In this document: positions 59,678 through 64,000 of the stretch, piece by piece | Layout: each line of letters begins with the position of its first letter | Numbering within the stretch: position 1 is the stretch's first letter | Assembly: GCA_900543795.1 (NCBI GenBank) | Contig: UQSH01000001.1 | Span: forward strand, 62,001-126,000 | DNA: 64,000 nucleotides | Direction of reading: 5' to 3' | Source: an uncultured Oscillospiraceae bacterium | Lineage (GTDB): Bacteria > Bacillota > Clostridia > Oscillospirales > Acutalibacteraceae | Position numbers and translations under genes: made by a program | Notes under the pieces: generated by a model | What the model was told of the DNA's origin: nothing | What the model saw: only the letters and a program-made list of their open reading frames with translations | Databases searched by the model: none

Positions 59678-61012
59678 TTATTCGTTGTTATTATCTTTCG
59701 GTTTTGGGCTTTCTTTGCAAACAATTGCCGATTTAACGCAATGATTTTTTACATCCGTAACCTTAATTAAAAGCCCTTCGGCTTCAATTTCAAATGAAGC
59801 GTTTTCGGGCGGAACGGCTCCGAGCGCTTTAATAACAAGTCCGTTAAAGGTTTCACATTCCTTGTTTTTAACGGCAATTTTAAGTGTCTCTTCAAGCTCG
59901 TCAACGGTTGGATTTCCCGTTATCCTCCAAGTTTTTGAATCAAGGCTTTCAATTGCGTTAGGCTCCTCCTCGTCCTTATCATAATCAAAGTCGCCCACAA
60001 GCTCTTCAAGCAGGTCATTCATTGTTATTATTCCCGTTGTTCCGCCGTGCTCGTCAAGAACTATTGCAAAGCTGTTTTTGCTTTTTTTCATATTTTTAAA
60101 AAGCACATCAAGCTTTATGCTTTCGGGAACGAAATATGCAGGATGAACTGCGGTGCTTAAAACCTTTTCCTTCGTTTTTTCTTTAATGCGAAAATAATCC
60201 TTTGCGTCAAGCAAGCCGATAACATTGTCAACCGTTTCATCGCAAACGGGATAGATTTTGTGTCTGCTTGAATGGATTGTTTTGTCCCATTCTTCAAGCG
60301 TTTCTTCAAGCCAAAGCAGTGAAACCTCTGTTCTGTGAACGGCTATTTCTCCTGCTGTTAAATCGTCAAATTCAAAAACATTTTGAATTATTTCCTTTTC
60401 GGTGCTGTCTATCGTTCCGTTTTCAAAGCCGACATCAACACTCATTCTTATATCCTCCTCGCTAACCTCGTCGTCCTTTGAATTAGGGTCAATTCTTAAA
60501 AGACGCAAAACAGCGTTTGTTGATAATGTTAAGAATGAAACAAGCGGCTTGAAAATCTTCGAAACCGAATAAATTAAGCCGGAAAGAGCAAGCGCAATCG
60601 GCTCTGTTTTTTTCATTGCAACACGCTTCGGAACAAGCTCCCCGAAAACAAGCGTGAAATAAGATAAAATAAGCGTGATAAGTATAACAACTATGCTGTT
60701 GAGCGTTTCTGCCGGAATTCCTATTCCCGCTTTAAGAATAAGCTCAACAAGCGGCTTTGAAAAATTATCCGCGGCAAAAGCCGAGCCTAAAAATCCCGAA
60801 AGCGTTATTGCAACCTGAATTGTTGCAAGAAATCTTGCAGGCTGACCTGTCAGCTTAACAAGGCGTTGGGCTTTTTTGTTGCCCTCCTTTGCCATTTTAG
60901 CCATCTTATTGTCGTTCATACTGACTATTGCAATTTCCGCTGCGGCAAAAACGGCGTTTAGCGCAATTAAAAACACTTGCAGCAAAAGCATAAGCCAAAT
61001 TGAATTTTTCAA
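59678..61012 (-). CDS. CNNM/CorC-HlyC family membrane protein
   Basis: 444 residues. DUF21 transmembrane domain (four helices in the first ~190 residues; EIAIVSMND at about 26 and GFLGSAFAAD), a pair of CBS domains (EIAVHRTEVSLL... and AYFVPESIKLDVLFKNMKKSKNSFAIVLDEHGGTTGIIT) and the C-terminal CorC domain ending near 430. Members move or regulate Mg2+/other cations. First gene of a minus-strand unit with dxs 25 nt downstream. Confidence 0.9.
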   Translation of the reverse strand: MKNSIWLMLLLQVFLIALNAVFAAAEIAIVSMNDNKMAKMAKEGNKKAQRLVKLTGQPARFLATIQVAITLSGFLGSAFAADNFSKPLVELILKAGIGIPAETLNSIVVILITLILSYFTLVFGELVPKRVAMKKTEPIALALSGLIYSVSKIFKPLVSFLTLSTNAVLRLLRIDPNSKDDEVSEEDIRMSVDVGFENGTIDSTEKEIIQNVFEFDDLTAGEIAVHRTEVSLLWLEETLEEWDKTIHSSRHKIYPVCDETVDNVIGLLDAKDYFRIKEKTKEKVLSTAVHPAYFVPESIKLDVLFKNMKKSKNSFAIVLDEHGGTTGIITMNDLLEELVGDFDYDKDEEEPNAIESLDSKTWRITGNPTVDELEETLKIAVKNKECETFNGLVIKALGAVPPENASFEIEAEGLLIKVTDVKNHCVKSAIVCKESPKPKDNNNE

Positions 61013-61349
61013 AACAAACCCTCCGAGTTAGATAATTAGTTTTAAAATACATTATAAGCAGTTATTTGTCAATAAATCTACCTTTTATTTTTAAAGAAAA
61101 TGTGAACTGCCGAATGATAAACTCAGTCGAAGGGCGGAATAATAATAAAAGAGATTAAACTCTTCGTCAAAATAGCCAAAAATGTTTGTTACAATTTTGT
61201 AATTTCTACAAAATTCGGAGAATTTAAAAAAATTTTAAAAAGGCCGTTTTGACTGTATTTAGAACGGTTTTAAGCATTTTAACCATATATATTGTTGTTT
61301 TTTAAGCGATTTTTTATATTACAAAAGTGTATCGAATTATTAAAAGGTC
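61013..61349. other. AT-rich intergenic stretch
   Basis: About 340 bases between divergent genes. Apart from short T- and A-rich runs and weak inverted repeats near 61190-61240, nothing is recognised; upstream half probably carries the CNNM gene promoter. Confidence 0.5.
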
Positions 61350-61378
61350 TTTATTTTTATAATACTTTCTGTTATAAT
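61350..61378 (+). promoter_or_regulatory. Predicted promoter of murA
   Basis: TTTATT, 17-nt spacer, TATAAT with an upstream TG (extended -10). Confidence 0.5.
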
Positions 61379-61466
61379 GTCTTTTGTTAAATGTAATTGC
61401 AGTTAGGCAGGGCTTTTTTTCAGTCCGACACATATATATTATTCCGTATTTAAAGAGGGAAGAGCT

Positions 61467-62753
61467 TTGGAAAATTTTGTAATAAACGGCGGACATGAAT
61501 TGTTCGGCGAGGTTAATATCAGCGGTGCAAAAAATGCTGCCGTTGCCATTATCCCTGCGGCAATTCTTGCCGATGATATAGTAAGAATTGAAAACATACC
61601 TAATATCTCCGATGTTTCGCTTATCATTAAGATATTAGACAGCTTGGGCGCTCAAATTAAAATGATTAATAAAGACACCATTGAGGTTGATTCAAGAGCG
61701 CTCAAATATCAAAAGGTTCCTTATGAGCTTGCATCTCATTTCAGAGCAAGCTATTATCTTATCGGCGCAATGCTCGGCCGCTTCAAGCGGGCAGAGGTGT
61801 CGCTTCCCGGCGGCTGCGATTTCGGCGACCGCCCGATAGACCTTCATATTAAAGGCTTTGAAATGCTCGGCGCAGATGTTAAAATTGTTGAGGGAATGGT
61901 TTGCGCAAAGGCTGAAAAGCTTGTCGGCAATTCTATTTATATGGATAATGTTTCGGTTGGCGCAACAATTAATGTTATGCTCGCCGCCGTTCTTTCAAGA
62001 GGGCTTACGGTTATTGAAAATGCCGCAAAGGAGCCTCATATAGTTGACCTTGCAAACTTCCTTAACTCTATGGGAGCAGATGTTAGAGGCGCGGGAACGG
62101 ATGTTATTAAAATCCGCGGAGTAGAAAAGATGCACGGCTGCACCTATTCTATCATTCCCGATCAAATCGAAGCCGGAACATATATGGTTGCCGCCGCGGC
62201 GTGCGGAGGCGATGTGCTTATCAAGAATGTTATTCCAAAGCACCTTGAATCAATAAGCGCAAAGCTTGAAGAGGCAGGCGCGGAGATTATCGAATATGAC
62301 GATGCAGTTCGCGTAACCCGCTTTAAGCAGTTAACAAAATGCAATGTAAAAACAATGCCTCATCCGGGATTTCCAACCGATATGCAGCCGCAAATGTGCG
62401 TTTTGCTTTCTGTTTCAAAGGGAACCTCAATCCTTTCCGAGTCGGTTTGGGATAATCGCTTTCAGTATGTAGGTCAGCTTATAAGAATGGGTGCAAATGT
62501 TCAGGTTGACGGCAAGATTGCCGTTATAGAGGGCGTTGAACGCTTAACAGGCGTTAAGGTTAAGGCAACCGATTTAAGAGCAGGCGCTGCAATGGTTATT
62601 GCGGGCTTGATAGCAACCGGCCAAACAACCGTTGAAGAAATTCAGTATATAGACAGAGGCTATGAAAATATAGTTGAAAAGCTTACTGCGCTCGGAGCTG
62701 ATATAAAGCGTGTTACCGAAGAGCCTACGCAAACGGCAGTAAACGCAGGATAG
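61467..62753 (+). CDS. murA: UDP-N-acetylglucosamine 1-carboxyvinyltransferase
   Basis: 428 residues. First committed step of peptidoglycan synthesis: transfers enolpyruvate from PEP to UDP-GlcNAc. INGGHELFGEVNISGAKNAAVAIIPAA, SLPGGCDFGDRPIDLHI with catalytic Cys117 (fosfomycin target), HPGFPTDMQPQM and DLRAGAAMVIAGL are diagnostic. TTG start at 61467 with AGAGGGAAG upstream. A second murA (murAB) would be usual in Clostridia but is not here. Confidence 0.95.
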   Translation: MENFVINGGHELFGEVNISGAKNAAVAIIPAAILADDIVRIENIPNISDVSLIIKILDSLGAQIKMINKDTIEVDSRALKYQKVPYELASHFRASYYLIGAMLGRFKRAEVSLPGGCDFGDRPIDLHIKGFEMLGADVKIVEGMVCAKAEKLVGNSIYMDNVSVGATINVMLAAVLSRGLTVIENAAKEPHIVDLANFLNSMGADVRGAGTDVIKIRGVEKMHGCTYSIIPDQIEAGTYMVAAAACGGDVLIKNVIPKHLESISAKLEEAGAEIIEYDDAVRVTRFKQLTKCNVKTMPHPGFPTDMQPQMCVLLSVSKGTSILSESVWDNRFQYVGQLIRMGANVQVDGKIAVIEGVERLTGVKVKATDLRAGAAMVIAGLIATGQTTVEEIQYIDRGYENIVEKLTALGADIKRVTEEPTQTAVNAG

Positions 62754-62763
62754 TATAAATTCG

Positions 62764-62788
62764 TGGGGCGATATTTCGCCCCTTTTTT
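62764..62788 (+). terminator. Terminator after murA
   Basis: GGGGCG-ATATTT-CGCCCC plus T6. Confidence 0.9.
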
Positions 62789-62794
62789 ATTGGA

Positions 62795-62946
62795 GAATAG
62801 TGTGAAAAATCACACTATTCCTATTGTATTGCCCTCAAAATTTGCCTTTGGCATAATTTTGAGATGGCTGAATTCCCATTATACGCCTTATCCGGCTACA
62901 ATAAGGTGTTAGGATTTTTAATAAACTATTTGTAGCCGGAAAGACT
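62795..62946 (+). ncRNA. Candidate pseudoknot leader RNA before walJ (copy B)
   Basis: Hairpins in order: GAATAGTGTGA-AAAA-TCACACTATTC (62795-62820, perfect 11 bp); CTCAAAATT...AATTTTGAG with inner TGCC/GGCA; GATGGCTGAATTCCCAT; ACGCCTTAT/ATAAGGTGT (62883-62891 with 62901-62909, one G-U) with loop CCGGCTACA (62892-62900). All nine loop bases pair with TGTAGCCGG at 62931-62939, directly before GAAAGACTATGGG and the start. Same design as three other leaders in the window. Confidence 0.7.
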
Positions 62947-62958
62947 ATGGGAATTTAT

Positions 62959-63747
62959 ATGGCAAAGGTGTGTCAGCTTTTTTCAGGAAGCAGCGGAAAT
63001 TCAATATACATAGGTGTAAACGGCGAGGGAGTGCTTGTTGATATAGGCGTTTCAGCCAAAAGGTGCGAGGCGGCGCTCAATAATTTGGGAATTGCTCCTC
63101 AAAGCATAAAAGCCGTTTTTGTAACCCACGAGCATAAGGATCATATTGCAGGCGTTCGTGTTTTTGCTTCAAGATATAAAATTCCCGTTTTCGCTTCTCC
63201 GGCAACCTTGGAGGAGCTTTATTTCGCAGGAGTAATAAGCAGGGGCATTAAAGGCTATGAGATTAAAGACGCTGTTGATATGGGCAGTATGATTGTTGAA
63301 GCCTTTCATAATTCTCATGATGCGGCAGATTGCGTCGGCTATAAGCTTCACACAACGGACGGACGGAAAATTTCTGTTTGTACCGATACGGGATATGTAA
63401 CCGAAGAGGCAAGAAAAACGCTTGCCGGTTCAGATCTTGTTTTTCTTGAATCAAATCACGAAACATCAATGCTCCAAAACGGACCTTATCCGTATTTTTT
63501 AAAGCAACGCATTTTATCAGACAGAGGCCATCTTTCTAACACCGCCTGCGATGAGTTTGCGCAGGAGCTTATAAAAAGCGGAACAACCCGCTTTGTTTTG
63601 TCGCATTTAAGCAGGGAAAATAATATTCCCGAAATTGCCAGGCAGTCTGCAATTTGTGCCTTTGATGAAATAGGCGCAAAGGAAAACACGGATTACAGGC
63701 TTTATGTTTCAAAGCCTGAAAACGACGGGGGGCTGATTATTCTTTGA
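62959..63747 (+). CDS. walJ: WalJ/YycJ-like metallo-beta-lactamase-fold hydrolase
   Basis: 262 residues. KVCQLFSGSSGNSIYI and VDIGVSAKRCEAAL, then VTHEHKDHIAGV (HxHxDH metal motif) at about 58-69, CTDTGYV and DLVFLESNHE. The WalJ/YycJ family are exonuclease-like MBL proteins near walRK in Bacilli, with a role in cell division/mismatch repair proposed; no walRK is here. ATG 62959 is preferred by family starts; 62947 lies in the conserved leader box. The end overlaps rlmH by 4 nt. Confidence 0.9.
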   Translation: MAKVCQLFSGSSGNSIYIGVNGEGVLVDIGVSAKRCEAALNNLGIAPQSIKAVFVTHEHKDHIAGVRVFASRYKIPVFASPATLEELYFAGVISRGIKGYEIKDAVDMGSMIVEAFHNSHDAADCVGYKLHTTDGRKISVCTDTGYVTEEARKTLAGSDLVFLESNHETSMLQNGPYPYFLKQRILSDRGHLSNTACDEFAQELIKSGTTRFVLSHLSRENNIPEIARQSAICAFDEIGAKENTDYRLYVSKPENDGGLIIL

Positions 63748-64000
63748 TAAGCGTTAATATAGTTTGCGTCGGCAAGTTAAAGGAGCAGTATCTTAAAGAC
63801 GGATGTGCCGAATATCTAAAACGCCTGAAAGCGTTTTCAAGGGCTAATATAATTGAAGTCAGCGAGGAAAGGGCAGGCGATAATCCTTCACGGTCGGATA
63901 TAAACGCCGTAATTGAAAAAGAGGGCAGGCGAATAATTGAAAGAATTCCCAAGGGCAGCATAGTTATTCCTCTTTGCATTGAGGGCAAAGAGCTTTCCTC
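63744..64000 (+). CDS. rlmH: 23S rRNA (pseudouridine1915-N3)-methyltransferase, N-terminal part
   Basis: About 85 codons before the window ends. TTG start at 63744 overlapping the walJ TGA. SVNIVCVGKLKEQYLKDGCAEYLKRLKAFSRANIIEVSEER then ...IPKGSIVIPLCIEGKELS: the SPOUT methyltransferase RlmH, ~159 residues when complete. Methylates pseudouridine 1915 in 23S rRNA helix 69. The catalytic C-terminal knot is outside the window. walJ-rlmH pairing is the usual one in Firmicutes. Confidence 0.93.
   Translation, partial: MISVNIVCVGKLKEQYLKDGCAEYLKRLKAFSRANIIEVSEERAGDNPSRSDINAVIEKEGRRIIERIPKGSIVIPLCIEGKELS

Noticed and set aside
62883..62909. ACGCCTTATCCGGCTACA looks like the conserved arm of enterobacterial REP sequences
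   Set aside because: The REP palindrome partner is absent, the organism is a clostridium, and the segment instead pairs with itself and with a downstream strand as a pseudoknot; the likeness is probably chance.
1..64000. CRISPR arrays, tRNA or rRNA genes
   Set aside because: No regularly spaced repeats and no tRNA- or rRNA-like segments were noticed when reading the window; a tRNAscan-SE or Infernal run would settle it.

Overview
The window is chromosomal DNA of a moderately AT-rich, spore-forming member of the Clostridia, most likely an Oscillospirales/Ruminococcaceae-type gut bacterium. Evidence for this: spore coat genes cotJA, cotJB and cotJC, a YpeB-type germination protein, a Firmicutes L10-leader attenuator, DUF4250 and CD1247-like proteins, an [FeFe]-hydrogenase-like protein, and a dockerin-like secreted remnant. 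No rRNA, tRNA or CRISPR array was seen.

Layout. 1-329: 3' end of rhamnulose-1-phosphate aldolase. 424-6340: a mobilizable element (DUF6809, DUF6076, HTH protein, RHH accessory protein, MobP3/MobL-type relaxase broken by one in-frame TGA, SHOCT-like small protein, large serine recombinase). Its recombinase end lies inside the spore coat manganese-catalase gene cotJC, and the last codons of the recombinase are read from cotJC DNA. 6788-8232: a GtrB/GtrA-like pair. 8345-9102: cotJB and cotJA on the minus strand. 9177-12032: mazF, dut, rpsU, aroQ, efp and a CD1247-like gene. 12113-14055: a broken dockerin-like gene, a small lipoprotein and ypeB. 14298-22270: proBA, a flippase, glycogen phosphorylase and a GH13 enzyme. 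22334-25025: two flavoprotein oxidoreductases. 25245-28866: rpmG-secE-nusG-rplK-rplA-(L10 leader)-rplJ-rplL, without rpoBC downstream. 28995-34431: a glycosyltransferase cluster. 34569-38444: mglBAC sugar ABC transporter plus a tiny membrane protein. 38474-44785 (minus): hemW, typA, glnS, gltX. 44926-49820: DUF4250, TetR regulator, hydrogenase-like protein, FRG protein, membrane M28 peptidase. 49984-51931: a small accessory patch with a gene remnant, a zinc-ribbon membrane protein, a nucleotidyltransferase-like protein and a hairpin-rich non-coding stretch. 51932-54083: nadBC. 54345-57827: HAD phosphatase, GPH transporter, metallophosphoesterase. 57901-61012: a short DXS-like enzyme and a CNNM/CorC membrane protein. 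61467-64000: murA, walJ-like hydrolase, rlmH (partial).

The most interesting signal is non-coding. Four genes (cotJC, cotJB, ypeB and the walJ-like gene) share a leader directly before the start codon. Each leader has a hairpin whose loop is complementary to a segment just upstream of a nearly invariant GGAAAGGCTATG box. The paired sequences differ between copies but keep their complementarity, as expected for a conserved RNA pseudoknot that could control translation. Two copies, 54 kb apart, are near-identical over about 150 nt. I cannot match it to a riboswitch or leader family I know. Three of the four downstream genes are sporulation genes, and one of these (cotJC) is also the gene interrupted by the serine-recombinase element, which resembles developmentally excised elements of the skin type.
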